NCBI RefSeq assembly: GCF_025264645.1
Contig: NZ_CP073696.1
Location: 1,054,001 to 1,118,000, forward strand
Length of the DNA: 64,000 bases
Direction: 5' to 3'
Origin: Edaphobacter lichenicola
GTDB taxonomy: Bacteria; Acidobacteriota; Terriglobia; Terriglobales; Acidobacteriaceae
In this document: in pieces, positions 1-9,082 of the stretch
Layout of the letters: each line of letters opens with the position of its first letter
Position numbering within the stretch: the first letter of the stretch is position 1
Position numbers and translations under genes: made by a program
The notes under the pieces: generated by a model
Databases searched by the model: none
The model's input: only the letters and a program-made list of their open reading frames with translations
Told to the model about the DNA's origin: nothing

Positions 1-952
1 AGATTTCTTCGGTGGTCTTGCTTATTCAAGCGCTTCAACCTCGGCCGGAATCGTTCGCATGAGAACAGCAAGCATCAATCTGGACTGGAGCCACGACTCG
101 ATCCAGGTTGGCATGACCACTCCGCTCATCTCGCCGCTGTCGCCCACATCGTACGCGACGGTCGCCGAACCCAGCATGGCGGGAGCAGGGAACCTTTGGA
201 CGTGGTCGCCGCAACTTACATACGCCCACCAATTTCAAATTCAAGCCCACCGACAACTACAACTCGAGTTTGGCCTGTGGGATCCTCCGGCCGCTGGCTA
301 TAGTACCAGTCTGACAACGAGAGTTCCCAGTCCTGGCGAGCAGTCAAAACAGCCGGCCTACGAATCGCGCATCTCGTACGGCACGCCTTCGGACAATAAC
401 TACGGGCCAGCGTCGGACGATCACTCCTTCCACGTCGGGCTCAGCGGATACTACAGCCGTCAAAGTTATCCGTACGGCAACAGCATAGACTCTTGGGCAT
501 TCACTACCGATTTTCGAGTACCGCTCACTCACCGTTTTGAAGTAAGCGGAGAAGGCTATCGCGGTCGATCTCTCGGGGGCCTGGGCGGCGGAGTTTACAA
601 GGACATTTTGTATGGAACCAGCCCTATTACAGGCTTGGCTTCTTATCGCGCGTTAAACGCCATCGGCGGATGGACTCAACTGAAAACCCGTTTCGGCCAG
701 TCGTTCGAGGCGAATGCAGTCATTGGCCTCGACAACGGCTTCGCCGCCGACTTCCATACCCTCATCTTTCCGGCAACAGCGACCGAGATACAACTGCGCG
801 CCCGTAACGAGATGGTTGTAGGCAACCTTATCTTCCGCCCAAAGACCTATCTCATCTTCTCGCCGGAGTATCGCAGAATCTTGACGTGGCCAATCTACGG
901 CCTTGGCAACACGGCAAATATCTTCACGCTTTCTGCTGGATATCAATTCTAG
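1..952 (+). CDS. Outer-membrane beta-barrel protein, C-terminal part
   Basis: The reading frame is open from base 2 to the stop at 950-952, so the gene starts upstream of the window and about 316 codons are visible. The first in-frame ATG (59) is internal, because coding-like sequence continues before it. The protein is rich in aromatic residues and in alternating polar/apolar stretches, with no hydrophobic helices, and it ends in ...SAGYQF. A C-terminal aromatic residue of this kind is the usual signal of outer-membrane barrels. The next gene, a secreted cupredoxin, has its ribosome site over this gene's stop codon, so the two are probably co-transcribed. I do not recognise a specific family; porin-like barrel is inferred from composition and the terminus. 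Confidence 0.6.
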   Translation, partial: DFFGGLAYSSASTSAGIVRMRTASINLDWSHDSIQVGMTTPLISPLSPTSYATVAEPSMAGAGNLWTWSPQLTYAHQFQIQAHRQLQLEFGLWDPPAAGYSTSLTTRVPSPGEQSKQPAYESRISYGTPSDNNYGPASDDHSFHVGLSGYYSRQSYPYGNSIDSWAFTTDFRVPLTHRFEVSGEGYRGRSLGGLGGGVYKDILYGTSPITGLASYRALNAIGGWTQLKTRFGQSFEANAVIGLDNGFAADFHTLIFPATATEIQLRARNEMVVGNLIFRPKTYLIFSPEYRRILTWPIYGLGNTANIFTLSAGYQF

Positions 953-963
953 GAGATCCGATA

Positions 964-1701
964 GTGCGCAGCCCGCAACATTCGATGACCGTTCTATGCT
1001 GCTCCCTTCTACTCGGTCTCGCTGCGATGCAGTTGCACGCGCAGGGAGTAGAAGTCACGGCAAAGATCGTCGTGAACAACACGCTGGCTCCAGTTGCCAA
1101 AAAGCATACCGACCTGCCAAGTGCAGCAAACGTGGTCGTCTGGTTGTCGGCCTTGAAGCCCGGCTCACCTGTCCCGCCGTGGCCCGCTCGTCAGGCTCCC
1201 TATCGCTTGGTGCAGAAAAACAAGATGTTCACACCCCATCTGCTCGTCATCCCCACGGGCACCTCGGTCCAGTTTCCTAACGAAGACCCCTTCTTCCACA
1301 ACGTATTCTCCCTCTTCAACGGCAAGCGCTTCGATCTCGGTCTCTACGAATCCGGTACCACCCGCTCGGTACGTTTTGATCGTGAAGGAATCTCCTATAT
1401 CTTCTGTAACATTCATCCGGAGATGGGGGCGGTCATTTTGGCGCTTAGTACACCCTACTTCGGCACCTCATCGGAGACCGGCGTCGTTGCTATCCACAAT
1501 GTTCTTCCAGGCAGCTATCGGGTGAATGTGTGGAGTGAGAACGGACAAACGATGGATCCAGCCGCAGCCGAGCAAGTCGTCCAGATCTCGTCGGAACCAG
1601 TTCACCTTGGCAATATCATGCTGTTACCCGCCACGAACGTTCTTGCGAATCATAAGAACAAGTTCGGCGAGGACTATCAACCAGGCCACGACTCCTATTA
1701 A
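964..1701 (+). CDS. Secreted cupredoxin-like (methylamine-utilisation/plastocyanin-type) protein
   Basis: This 245-residue protein starts at GTG 964, seven bases after an AGGAGA (951-956) that overlaps the upstream stop; ATG 985 is a possible alternative. Residues 8-27 form a signal peptide ending near LHAQ. A single cupredoxin fold follows, with a candidate type-1 copper set: His112 (FFHNVF), then Cys148, His151 and Met154 (CNIHPEM). The C...H...M spacing is shorter than in plastocyanin (CxxHxxM rather than CxxHxxxxM) but is typical of the methylamine-utilisation-like secreted group. The role is probably periplasmic copper binding or electron transfer. The partner may be the barrel protein encoded just upstream; that pairing is inferred only from the tight spacing. 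Confidence 0.75.
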   Translation: MRSPQHSMTVLCCSLLLGLAAMQLHAQGVEVTAKIVVNNTLAPVAKKHTDLPSAANVVVWLSALKPGSPVPPWPARQAPYRLVQKNKMFTPHLLVIPTGTSVQFPNEDPFFHNVFSLFNGKRFDLGLYESGTTRSVRFDREGISYIFCNIHPEMGAVILALSTPYFGTSSETGVVAIHNVLPGSYRVNVWSENGQTMDPAAAEQVVQISSEPVHLGNIMLLPATNVLANHKNKFGEDYQPGHDSY

Positions 1702-1878
1702 CCTCGTCCTGAGGCAAATGGTTGCTTAAAGCAGAAAGAAGGGACACGCATAGGCTCTGCGTCCGTTGAGGCTCCACGCCTGCAGTCGAAGGCATAGGCA
1801 CCTGTCCGATACCCTTGCAAAGCGATATACTTGATCTTTGCGGCTTACATTGCAACCAGCAACACCTTGCATCCACTT

Positions 1879-2688
1879 ATGTCTCTCCTCTGGCTCCGAG
1901 TCGCGGTCTTTCTCTACGGCATAGCCGCGCTTGCGGTGCTACCGGCAGCTCTCTACGACCGCCCACGCTGGCGTCACATCGCTATTCCCGCCACCACCGC
2001 CGCGGTCCTCTTTCACTTTGTCTCGCTGGCCGAGATGCTCAACGCCGCCCACCATTCTTTACCGATCGACACCCACGAAACCCAAACGCTTCTCGGCCTC
2101 ATCCTCGCGCTGGCCTTCCTTCTGGTCTTCTGGCGCTATCGCACGGTCTCGCTCGGCATCTTCATTCTGCCCATCTGCTTCCTTCTTGGTCTTGTCCCCG
2201 CCTTTCATCCCGGTCAAGAGGTCACCACCTTTCCTCTCCTCCACACTCGGTGGATCTTCCTTCATGTAGTCCTCCTTTTAGCCGCCTACGCCGCGCTGTT
2301 GCTCTCTCTTCTGGCCTCGCTTCTGTACCTCATTCAAGAGCGCCGTCTCAAACAGAAGTCACCTACCATCTCCTGGCTCCCTCCGCTCGAAACCACGGAT
2401 CAGATCGCCCTCAAAGCTCTCCTCTTCGGATTGCCCTGCATGACTGCCGGCCTGCTCATCGGCTCGCTCATTGCGCAGGCCACCGTCGGCGCCTCGTACT
2501 TCCGCGACCCAAAGATTCTCCTCGCCTTCGCCATGTGGCTCGCTTACATCGCGATGATCTATATCCGGCGTCACTCTGGTCTTCGTGGCCGCCGCGCCGT
2601 CTATCTCTCCAGCTTTGTCTTTCTCGTGGTCCTGGCAGTCTGGGCCGCAAACCAGTTCTCCGCGGTCCACAGGTTCACCGCGCCATGA
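1879..2688 (+). CDS. HemX/CcsA-like cytochrome c assembly family membrane protein
   Basis: This 269-residue protein has about eight hydrophobic helices and the layout of the CcsA/HemX family, including a histidine-bearing helix (LLHTRWIFLHVV near residue 125). I chose ATG 1879; TTG 1831 would add 16 residues, and neither has a strong ribosome site. The stop overlaps the start of hemA (ATGA at 2685-2688), so the two are translationally coupled. In Bacillus, HemX lies next to hemA and affects the amount of glutamyl-tRNA reductase; the same neighbourhood here favours a HemX role over a true cytochrome c heme lyase. The length also suits HemX, being much shorter than CcsA/ResC heme lyases. Confidence 0.75.
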   Translation: MSLLWLRVAVFLYGIAALAVLPAALYDRPRWRHIAIPATTAAVLFHFVSLAEMLNAAHHSLPIDTHETQTLLGLILALAFLLVFWRYRTVSLGIFILPICFLLGLVPAFHPGQEVTTFPLLHTRWIFLHVVLLLAAYAALLLSLLASLLYLIQERRLKQKSPTISWLPPLETTDQIALKALLFGLPCMTAGLLIGSLIAQATVGASYFRDPKILLAFAMWLAYIAMIYIRRHSGLRGRRAVYLSSFVFLVVLAVWAANQFSAVHRFTAP

Positions 2689-3983
2689 CCACAAACAACA
2701 CCAAACCGGGCAACCTGGTCCTTCTCGGCATCAACCACAACACCGCGCCCATCGAGGTCCGCGAGCGCCTTGCCATCTCCGCCGAGCGCCTCGCCGATGC
2801 CACACGCACCCTCCTTCATCAACCCGGCGTCCGCGAAGGTCTCATCCTCTCCACCTGCAATCGCGTCGAACTCCTCACTCTCCAGGAGGAAAACACCGAC
2901 GCCGACACCTCCGGCGTCCAAGCGAAGAGCACAACCGACCTCCTCCGCTTCCTCCACGAATACTTTGCTGTCCCGACCAGCGACATCCAGCCCCACCTCT
3001 ACGAGTTCCGCGAGCGCGAGGCCGTTCGCCATCTCTTCCGCGTCGCCAGTTCGCTCGACAGCATGGTCGTCGGTGAGCCCCAGATCCTTGGCCAGGTCAA
3101 AGAGGCCTACACCATCGCCCGCGACGCCGGCGCCGTCTCCACTCATCTCGAAGCCCTTCTTCAGCGCACCTTTACCGTCGCAAAGAAGATTCGCACCGAA
3201 ACCCAGATCGGCTCCAGCAGTGTCTCCATCGCCTCGGTCGCGGTCGACCTCGCAAGAAAAATCTTTGGTTCTCTCCAGGGAAAGACCGTCCTCCTTGTAG
3301 GCGCTGGCAAAATGTCCGAGCTTGCCGCACGTCACCTCATCCAGCAAGGTGCGTCCTCGATTCTAGTCGCCAACCGCACTCATTCTCGCGCAGAAAAGAT
3401 CGCGGCCACCTTCTCCAGTGCCTCCGTACTTACAGCCGTCATACCGTTTGAAGCCCTGTACGAGCAGGCCGATCGAGCCGACATCGTCATCACCTCCACC
3501 GGCGCCCCGCAAAAGCTCTTTAGCCGATCTCATGGTCAGCACTTCCTGCAGCGCCGTCGCAACCGCCCCATGTTCTTCATCGATATCGCGGTCCCTCGCG
3601 ACGTCGACCCTCGCATGAACGAGGTCGAAGGGTGCTTCGTCTACGACATCGATGACCTCCAGCAGGTCGCCGCAGCAAATCTCGCTGACCGCAGCAGAGA
3701 AGCCGAAGCGGCGGAGAGCATTGTCAGCAGGGAAGTCGACAAATACCAGGAACGCCTCCAGTCCCGTGATGCAGTGCCTGCCATCAAGGCCCTTCAACAG
3801 CAGGCTGAAGAGCTACGTCAGACCGAACTCGCTCGCTCACAATCCAAACTTGCCGACCTCACTCCGCGGCAACGCGAAGCCGTCGAAGCGCTGACTCGAT
3901 CGCTCACCGCAAAGCTTCTCCATCCTCAGCTCACCGCGCTCCGCGAATCTGTCCGCACAAAAGATACCGACGACGCTCCGTAG
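2685..3983 (+). CDS. hemA: Glutamyl-tRNA reductase
   Basis: This cytoplasmic enzyme of 432 residues reduces glutamyl-tRNA(Glu) to glutamate-1-semialdehyde with NADPH, the first committed step of C5-route tetrapyrrole synthesis. The family signature STCNRVEL carries the catalytic thiol at Cys58. VVGEPQILGQVKEAY lies in the catalytic domain, LLVGAGKMSELAA opens the NADPH domain, and IDIAVPRDVDPR precedes the C-terminal dimerisation helix. Length is normal for the family. The start is fixed by the ATGA overlap with the HemX-like gene. The frame is also open far upstream of the ATG, but that extension runs antisense-like through the HemX gene in another frame and has no family match. hemC and hemD follow downstream on the same strand. 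Confidence 0.97.
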   Translation: MTTNNTKPGNLVLLGINHNTAPIEVRERLAISAERLADATRTLLHQPGVREGLILSTCNRVELLTLQEENTDADTSGVQAKSTTDLLRFLHEYFAVPTSDIQPHLYEFREREAVRHLFRVASSLDSMVVGEPQILGQVKEAYTIARDAGAVSTHLEALLQRTFTVAKKIRTETQIGSSSVSIASVAVDLARKIFGSLQGKTVLLVGAGKMSELAARHLIQQGASSILVANRTHSRAEKIAATFSSASVLTAVIPFEALYEQADRADIVITSTGAPQKLFSRSHGQHFLQRRRNRPMFFIDIAVPRDVDPRMNEVEGCFVYDIDDLQQVAAANLADRSREAEAAESIVSREVDKYQERLQSRDAVPAIKALQQQAEELRQTELARSQSKLADLTPRQREAVEALTRSLTAKLLHPQLTALRESVRTKDTDDAP

Positions 3984-4035
3984 TAGCACGAACCAGTCCC
4001 AGCGTAATCTGCCCCCCCAAACGTACCGATTCACT

Positions 4036-4534
4036 CTACCCTGCGCTCGGGTTCGCCCCGGGTAAACGCTTGAGCAGCAAATCGATCTGTCCAGCGTGAT
4101 GCGATTCGTGTTCGCACACATGAAACCACTTGCAGTAGTTATTGGTGGGCCCCCATGGCCATGTCGCATCCACCGACGTCAAACCATGCATCGTCTCGCT
4201 TCTTGAACCCCGCGAGCGACTTCTCCCTCACCTCTTGCAACGTATCCAGATAAAACTTCAGGTCGTGGCCCTTGATGGTCTTCCGGCCTGCATCCCCAAG
4301 CTCCATCGCCGCATCCCACTTCTGCTTCACCGCGTCTGGCCAGCTACCCCAGTTCATTCCATCAAACGTATTCATCTGGTAGTAAGTCTCAGTGGCCGCG
4401 AGATGCAACAGCAGCGCGCCAATACTGTTGGCGTTCTTGTCGAACAGATAATCCAGGTTCGCTTGGCTGATCTCTTGCGCGTACCTCGTTACGGCGGGCT
4501 GCATCCAGGACAGCATCGAGACAAGTGTTCCCAC
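4036..4534 (-). pseudogene. DinB-family protein gene with a one-base frameshift
   Basis: Two minus-strand frames join into one DinB-like four-helix protein. The first runs from GTG 4534 (GTLVSMLSWM..., NSIGALLLHLAATETYY) to a stop at 4139. Its continuation is in a frame shifted by one base: DATWPWGPTNNYCKW, then HVCEHESHHAGQIDLLLKRL, ending at a TAG at 4036-4038. The switch lies around 4168-4182. Deleting one base there would restore about 165 codons, a normal DinB length, and the C-terminal EHESHHAGQ segment that supplies a family metal-ligand histidine would be regained. The 5' end is also unclear: the frame stays open upstream without an ATG. It is either a recent pseudogene or a sequencing error. 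Confidence 0.75.
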
Positions 4535-4610
4535 CTGAGGCGTATATCCAGGCCTCGGGGCCCTTACGGATCGCGCAAGTATATCTACGCCCGAGATCTT
4601 TCGACGTAAC

Positions 4611-4646
4611 GCACCCTCAAAAATAAGAAAATAGCGGAACGCCGCT
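4611..4646 (-). terminator. Possible intrinsic terminator reading leftwards
   Basis: A 5-bp stem (AGCGG 4633-4637, CCGCT 4642-4646) has an AACG loop on the plus strand. On the minus strand it is followed by a T-rich tract (complement of 4611-4632). It lies between hemC and the DinB gene and would stop leftward transcription entering from the antisense side of hemC. The stem is short, so this is tentative. Confidence 0.3.
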
Positions 4647-4744
4647 CTACAGACTCAACCCGATGGCCGTATCTGACGGCAAATCCGATCAACGCCAACA
4701 ATGACCGAACAATCTTTCCCCACATCTCGTATCCTACTTAAGAC

Positions 4745-5731
4745 ATGAGTTCCGAACACAACAATCCACGTAATCCAATCCGCATCGGCAGCCGCGGCTC
4801 GCAACTCGCTCTCTGGCAAGCCAACCACATCCTCTACGCCCTCCGCGACGCCGGCTACCACGTTGAGCTCGAAGTCATCCGCACCACCGGCGACCGTATG
4901 CAGCAACCCGGCTTCGTCGCTCCTCCAAACCTCGACGGTAAAGGTATCTTCATCAAAGAAATAGAGGAAGCTCTCGAAGAGGGCCGCATCGATCTCGCCG
5001 TGCACTCGCTCAAGGATCTCCCAACCAAACTCGCCCCTCAGTTCACCCTCGCGGCGATCCCCAAACGCGCCGACGCACGCGACGTCTGGGTCTGCGAACC
5101 CTACTGGGCGCTCCACACCCTCCCCACCGGAGGCCGCATCGGCACCACCAGCCCGCGCCGCCGCGCACAGATCCTCGCCCTCCGCCCCGATGTCACCTTC
5201 GTCGAAGTTCGAGGAAACATCGACACCCGCCTCAAAAAATTAGCCTCCGGCCAATGCGACGCCCTCGTCCTCGCCGCTGCCGGCCTCGACCGTCTCAAGC
5301 GCGCAGAGTGGGTCCACCAGCGCTTCTGCCCAACAGAGATGTGTCCCGCTCCCGGCCAGGGCGCGTTAGCCCTTGAAACCCGCAGCCCGGAGCACTCCAT
5401 CGACGAGTCGCGAGACGCCTACATCCGCAACGCCATCGCCTTCCTCGAACACCCTCACACCCGCTTCGCCATCAACGCCGAGCGCACCACACTCGATGCC
5501 CTGGGTGGTGGCTGCTCCCTCCCAATCGGCGCCCACTGCATGCCGCCGGCAGATGAGTCAGGCAAGTGGCGAATGATCGCCCAGGTCGTCGCGCCCGATG
5601 GCGAAGCCATGGTTCAGATCGACACCGAAGCTCCTTACAACAGCGATCCCATCGCCTTAGGCATGAGCGTCGCAGACGACCTCAAATCCAAAGGCGCCCT
5701 CGACCTGCTCTCTGTAGCCGCTATCCAATAA
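4745..5731 (+). CDS. hemC: Porphobilinogen deaminase (hydroxymethylbilane synthase)
   Basis: This 328-residue cytoplasmic enzyme joins four porphobilinogen units into hydroxymethylbilane. Near the N-terminus it has IRIGSRGSQLALWQA, followed by VIRTTGD, then GIFIKEIEEAL and AVHSLKDLPT, all substrate and cofactor contacts in this family. The central TTSPRRRAQI and VRGNIDTRL segments carry the arginines that bind the growing chain. Cys257 in LGGGCSLPIGAHC is the attachment site of the dipyrromethane cofactor. It follows hemA on the same strand, separated by the broken DinB gene, so it probably has its own promoter. It converges on the TonB-dependent receptor gene with only 8 bp between them. Confidence 0.97.
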   Translation: MSSEHNNPRNPIRIGSRGSQLALWQANHILYALRDAGYHVELEVIRTTGDRMQQPGFVAPPNLDGKGIFIKEIEEALEEGRIDLAVHSLKDLPTKLAPQFTLAAIPKRADARDVWVCEPYWALHTLPTGGRIGTTSPRRRAQILALRPDVTFVEVRGNIDTRLKKLASGQCDALVLAAAGLDRLKRAEWVHQRFCPTEMCPAPGQGALALETRSPEHSIDESRDAYIRNAIAFLEHPHTRFAINAERTTLDALGGGCSLPIGAHCMPPADESGKWRMIAQVVAPDGEAMVQIDTEAPYNSDPIALGMSVADDLKSKGALDLLSVAAIQ

Positions 5732-5739
5732 GCTCCAAC

Positions 5740-8001
5740 TCAAAACACATACTTGATCCCACCATCGGGAAACCTTGGCATCTGGTCTTGTTCAAGCACA
5801 CCGAGATCTCCTGCTCGTGGCCGCCATTGGTTCGAATAAAAATTACTCGACCCCAACGCATTCTCAAGCCCAACGTGCCATGTGAACACGCCCCGTCGTA
5901 TCTGCCGACCCTGCTCCAACCTGAAGTCCAGCCGATGATACGCAGCCGATCTCGCTGCGTTAATCATGCTCAGATCGTAGACATCTCGATCCTGTGCGTC
6001 GCTGAGCACTAAGTTATCTGGCGTGTATGGTCGGCCAGATGTCTGGCTATACCGCGAAGAGAGCACCATCCTTCTGCGCAAAGCCAGTGTCCCCGCAATA
6101 TTCGCGACGAACGGTATGTCATAGTTGCCGCGACGTAACACTCCATCTAATCCCGAGTACCAGCTTCTCGCATAAGTCACCGCACTCGTCACCGTAAATC
6201 CGGACGTAGGTTTGTAGCGGACAGATAACTCCGCCCCCTGCGCAAGCCCAAGCCCTGCACTCGTCATAGGGAATAGCAGGAAGGCCTGTCCAAAGGTATC
6301 GGCAATATTAGCCAGGGAAAGCTGCGGGTAGTTCGTCGCTACCGGATAATCCATGTACCTCTTCCGATAAGTCTCCACAGAAATTCCGACATGCGAGCTC
6401 CGGACGACATCGATCCCAGCCGTAATCTGCCTGGAGCGAATCGGCTTCAACGTCTGCTGGTTCGCAAACGAGACGAGATAAAGATTCGGCGGCAGCTGAG
6501 CATATTCGGCGTAGCCTACATGGACCAGCCGGCCCAGAACGGGTGCCATGAATAAAACCTTCGGAGTCCAGATCGTACTTCCAGTGATAGCCCACTGTGA
6601 GAGCCGGTCCCCTCCCACCAGCTTCATGCCATGTGGTAGCAACACGCTAGCCTGTCCATATGCAGCTGAAGAGAACGGAGCAAATCTTCGATTCAGCGCC
6701 ATCGCATCCAGTGGAGCCGGATCCTCGCTGTACGGATTCTGCAAACCCAGTGGTTGATCTACGCGATAGTTCAGACGATCCAGCGAACCCCGAGCTCCCG
6801 AGGTCACGGTCAGCCATTGCGTCGCCTGCAGGGTCCAGTCATATTTCAGCGTGCTTACACCATCGCTGGTATTTTCTGAATAGATCGGTGCTTCATTCAA
6901 GAGCTGTGCATCTTCGAGCACGTTCTGCGACTGCTCTGAGTTACTCAAACTAAGCACACCAAACGACCGCGCCGAAAGCACATGCTGCCAGTTCAATCCA
7001 GTCGTATCTCTCCAACCCTGGTAGTGAATATCGTAAGGATTTGTCTCCCATGCATCCGTCGGACTTGGATGAATCTTAATGGAGTCAATCCCCGTCAGCG
7101 ACAAACCCCACCAGGTATTCCTATCGTCCACTCGCCGGTCAGCTCTGATCAACGCGTTGGAATAGATAGGCACCCCGTTGAGACCGATATCGTCTGTCAG
7201 CAGGTTCAGGATGCTTCGCCGCGCCGACACAAACAATGACCCATCGCCCCACGGCACGGTCCTCGATCCTCCCACTCCAGCGATCCCCAGCTCCGACTCG
7301 GAGTGTGCCACCGTCTTGCCTTCGGGTATGGTTGAGAACTCCACAACAGACGACAACCGCTGATCGTATTTGCTGTCGTAAGCATCCGTGTGCAGCGTCA
7401 TCTTCTGAACGGCAGCGTTATCGATCATCGACACGAAACCACCGGTCGTATCGGAGAGAGCAAGCTGGTTGATCGAAGGGACCTCGATGTTATCGACCAG
7501 GAAAAGCGTCTCATCCGGGTTCCCTCCGCGAACGATAAAGTCGTTGTACTGATCGTTGTCAGATACCACACCGGGCAGCATCTGCATAAACCGTGACGGA
7601 TCGCCAAACGTGCCTGCAGACTCCTCAATCTCCTTCTCGCTGACCTTTCGCTCAAACCCCTCCGTCGTATCCGTATTGGTTGGTTTACCTTCTACCTTGA
7701 TCGTCGTTCGTAACACGCCGACAACACCTGAGGTCTTCAACTCCGTAGAAGGAGACACTGCGTCCGGGGCATCGATGGTTGGCTTCCGATCGTTTTCTCC
7801 ACTTGCAACGGTCGTTGTCGCTGGTTGAGCAGGTCCTCCTGCATAACAGGCTGCAGCTGTCGTGATGGAGGTACTGTCTGCTTTTGCTCCAGCCACTCCA
7901 GCGCAATGAGTATGAGCGATATCGGATGCAAGTAGCCTGTGCGGATAACTACCCGCGAAGCAACCGTAAAAGAACAGAATTAACTTCGAAGTGCGGTTCA
8001 C
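5740..8001 (-). CDS. TonB-dependent outer-membrane receptor
   Basis: This 753-residue protein has a signal-like N-terminus and a low-complexity Ala/Thr-rich stretch to about residue 95. A plug domain follows (TFGDPSRFMQMLPGVVSDND, then IVRGGNPDETLFLVDN, the usual plug motifs), and then a long barrel ending in GGIKYVF with the expected C-terminal Phe. I see no carboxypeptidase-regulatory domain in front of the plug, although many acidobacterial receptors have one. It lies antisense between hemC and hemD, sharing a 319-bp divergent upstream region with hemD. The substrate cannot be read from sequence; iron or heme would suit the surrounding heme genes, but that is inference. Confidence 0.9.
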   Translation of the reverse strand: MNRTSKLILFFYGCFAGSYPHRLLASDIAHTHCAGVAGAKADSTSITTAAACYAGGPAQPATTTVASGENDRKPTIDAPDAVSPSTELKTSGVVGVLRTTIKVEGKPTNTDTTEGFERKVSEKEIEESAGTFGDPSRFMQMLPGVVSDNDQYNDFIVRGGNPDETLFLVDNIEVPSINQLALSDTTGGFVSMIDNAAVQKMTLHTDAYDSKYDQRLSSVVEFSTIPEGKTVAHSESELGIAGVGGSRTVPWGDGSLFVSARRSILNLLTDDIGLNGVPIYSNALIRADRRVDDRNTWWGLSLTGIDSIKIHPSPTDAWETNPYDIHYQGWRDTTGLNWQHVLSARSFGVLSLSNSEQSQNVLEDAQLLNEAPIYSENTSDGVSTLKYDWTLQATQWLTVTSGARGSLDRLNYRVDQPLGLQNPYSEDPAPLDAMALNRRFAPFSSAAYGQASVLLPHGMKLVGGDRLSQWAITGSTIWTPKVLFMAPVLGRLVHVGYAEYAQLPPNLYLVSFANQQTLKPIRSRQITAGIDVVRSSHVGISVETYRKRYMDYPVATNYPQLSLANIADTFGQAFLLFPMTSAGLGLAQGAELSVRYKPTSGFTVTSAVTYARSWYSGLDGVLRRGNYDIPFVANIAGTLALRRRMVLSSRYSQTSGRPYTPDNLVLSDAQDRDVYDLSMINAARSAAYHRLDFRLEQGRQIRRGVFTWHVGLENALGSSNFYSNQWRPRAGDLGVLEQDQMPRFPDGGIKYVF

Positions 8002-8320
8002 GAGATACCTCTAGGACGAGCGATAGTCCTCTCATCGGCCTAGAAGCCTCTTTCGTAATACCTCAAAGTAAGATCGGGTCCCACAATGGAACTTACATCA
8101 CCTTCGATAACGAACAGCGACCACATATCCATGCAACACGGCTGGGTGCCCACATCTCGATTCTGAGATGTGGGCATCGTCCGGAGGACGACCGCATTTT
8201 GGTGACCTTGTCTCTGAGCACGCCGAAGGATCCTGTGTCTCTTATCGCGGTGTCGTACCCCCCTTACAGGAGAGCTGCTATACCATTCGCGTCAGAGACA
8301 GTGATTACAATCGAGCACAG
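8002..8320. other. Divergent intergenic region between receptor gene and hemD
   Basis: These 319 bases must hold the promoters of the leftward receptor gene and the rightward hemD gene. The only clear structure is the long perfect hairpin at 8147-8176, listed separately. The hemD frame stays open through the right half, but the residues there look non-family and no ribosome site supports an earlier start. Confidence 0.5.
8147..8176. repeat. Perfect 12-bp inverted repeat with 6-nt loop
   Basis: TGCCCACATCTC (8147-8158) pairs without mismatch with GAGATGTGGGCA (8165-8176) around the loop GATTCT. No T-run follows on either strand, so it is not a standard terminator. It resembles a REP-type intergenic palindrome and would lie in the hemD leader if transcribed. 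Confidence 0.75.
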
Positions 8321-9082
8321 ATGCCACTCACGAACAAACGCATCCTCATCACGCGAAGCCGTCACCAGGCCTCCGAGCTAGCCACTCAGCTCGAAGCCCT
8401 CGGAGCCACACCCATTCTTATCCCCGCGATCGAGATCGTTCCTCCCGCTTCCTTTTCGGCACTAGACGCAGCCCTCACCTGTCTTAGTACATATGATTGG
8501 CTCATCCTCACCAGCGCGAACGCCGTGGAAGCCTTCCACCGCCGCGCCCAGTTTCACCACCTCACCCAGCTCCCCAAAAAGATCGCCGTCATTGGCCCCG
8601 CCACCGCTCGCGCCGCCAACGCAATCGGCCTGACCGTCGATCTCATCCCAACGCGGTACATCTCCGAGTCCCTCGCCGAAGCTCTCCTCCCCGAAGCAGC
8701 GGGAAAATCTTTCCTCCTCGTCCGCGCCGCTGAAGCTCGGGACACCGTGCCCGAAGCCCTCACTGCCGCTGGCGCCACCGTCACCGTGGTCGAAGCCTAT
8801 CGCAATCAGATCCCCCCCGATTCCGTCTCAGCCATGCAGTCTCTCTTCAGCGATCCAGCCAGCTATCCCGACGTCATCACCTTCACCAGCGCATCGACGG
8901 CACGAAATCTCATCGCACTCCTCGACACGGCAAACCTGACCCTCCCCCCCGCGATCTCGCTCGCCTCCATCGGCCCCGTCACGAGCCAGACTCTCCGCGA
9001 ACTCGGCCACGAACCCACGACAGAAGCCGCCGAACCAACGATCCCCGCCCTCATCCAATCCATAGCCGATCTCGCGAAATAA
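8321..9082 (+). CDS. hemD: Uroporphyrinogen-III synthase
   Basis: This 253-residue protein has two similar alpha/beta lobes. It cyclises hydroxymethylbilane with inversion of ring D, the step after HemC. The sequence begins KRILITRSRHQASELATQL, the typical HemD opening. It also shows DWLILTSANAVEAF, KIAVIGPATARA, LLVRAAEARDTVPEAL and DVITFTSASTARNL, the family's conserved segments, although HemD is poorly conserved overall. I chose ATG 8321 because the family match starts five residues later; an earlier ATG at 8168 adds 51 unrelated residues. It follows hemA and hemC on the same strand. Confidence 0.93.
   Translation: MPLTNKRILITRSRHQASELATQLEALGATPILIPAIEIVPPASFSALDAALTCLSTYDWLILTSANAVEAFHRRAQFHHLTQLPKKIAVIGPATARAANAIGLTVDLIPTRYISESLAEALLPEAAGKSFLLVRAAEARDTVPEALTAAGATVTVVEAYRNQIPPDSVSAMQSLFSDPASYPDVITFTSASTARNLIALLDTANLTLPPAISLASIGPVTSQTLRELGHEPTTEAAEPTIPALIQSIADLAK

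Noticed and set aside
1815-2684. In-frame extension of hemA upstream to 1815
   Set aside because: It runs through the HemX-like gene in another frame, is Arg/Ser/Pro-rich and has no family character; the ATGA overlap at 2685 gives the proper start.
2601-3347. 248-codon minus-strand frame opposite hemA
   Set aside because: Antisense shadow of a GC-rich gene; the protein is Gly/Glu/Val-rich without motifs.
8168-8320. Longer hemD start at 8168
   Set aside because: It adds 51 residues without family match, overlapping the hairpin; ATG 8321 fits the normal HemD opening.
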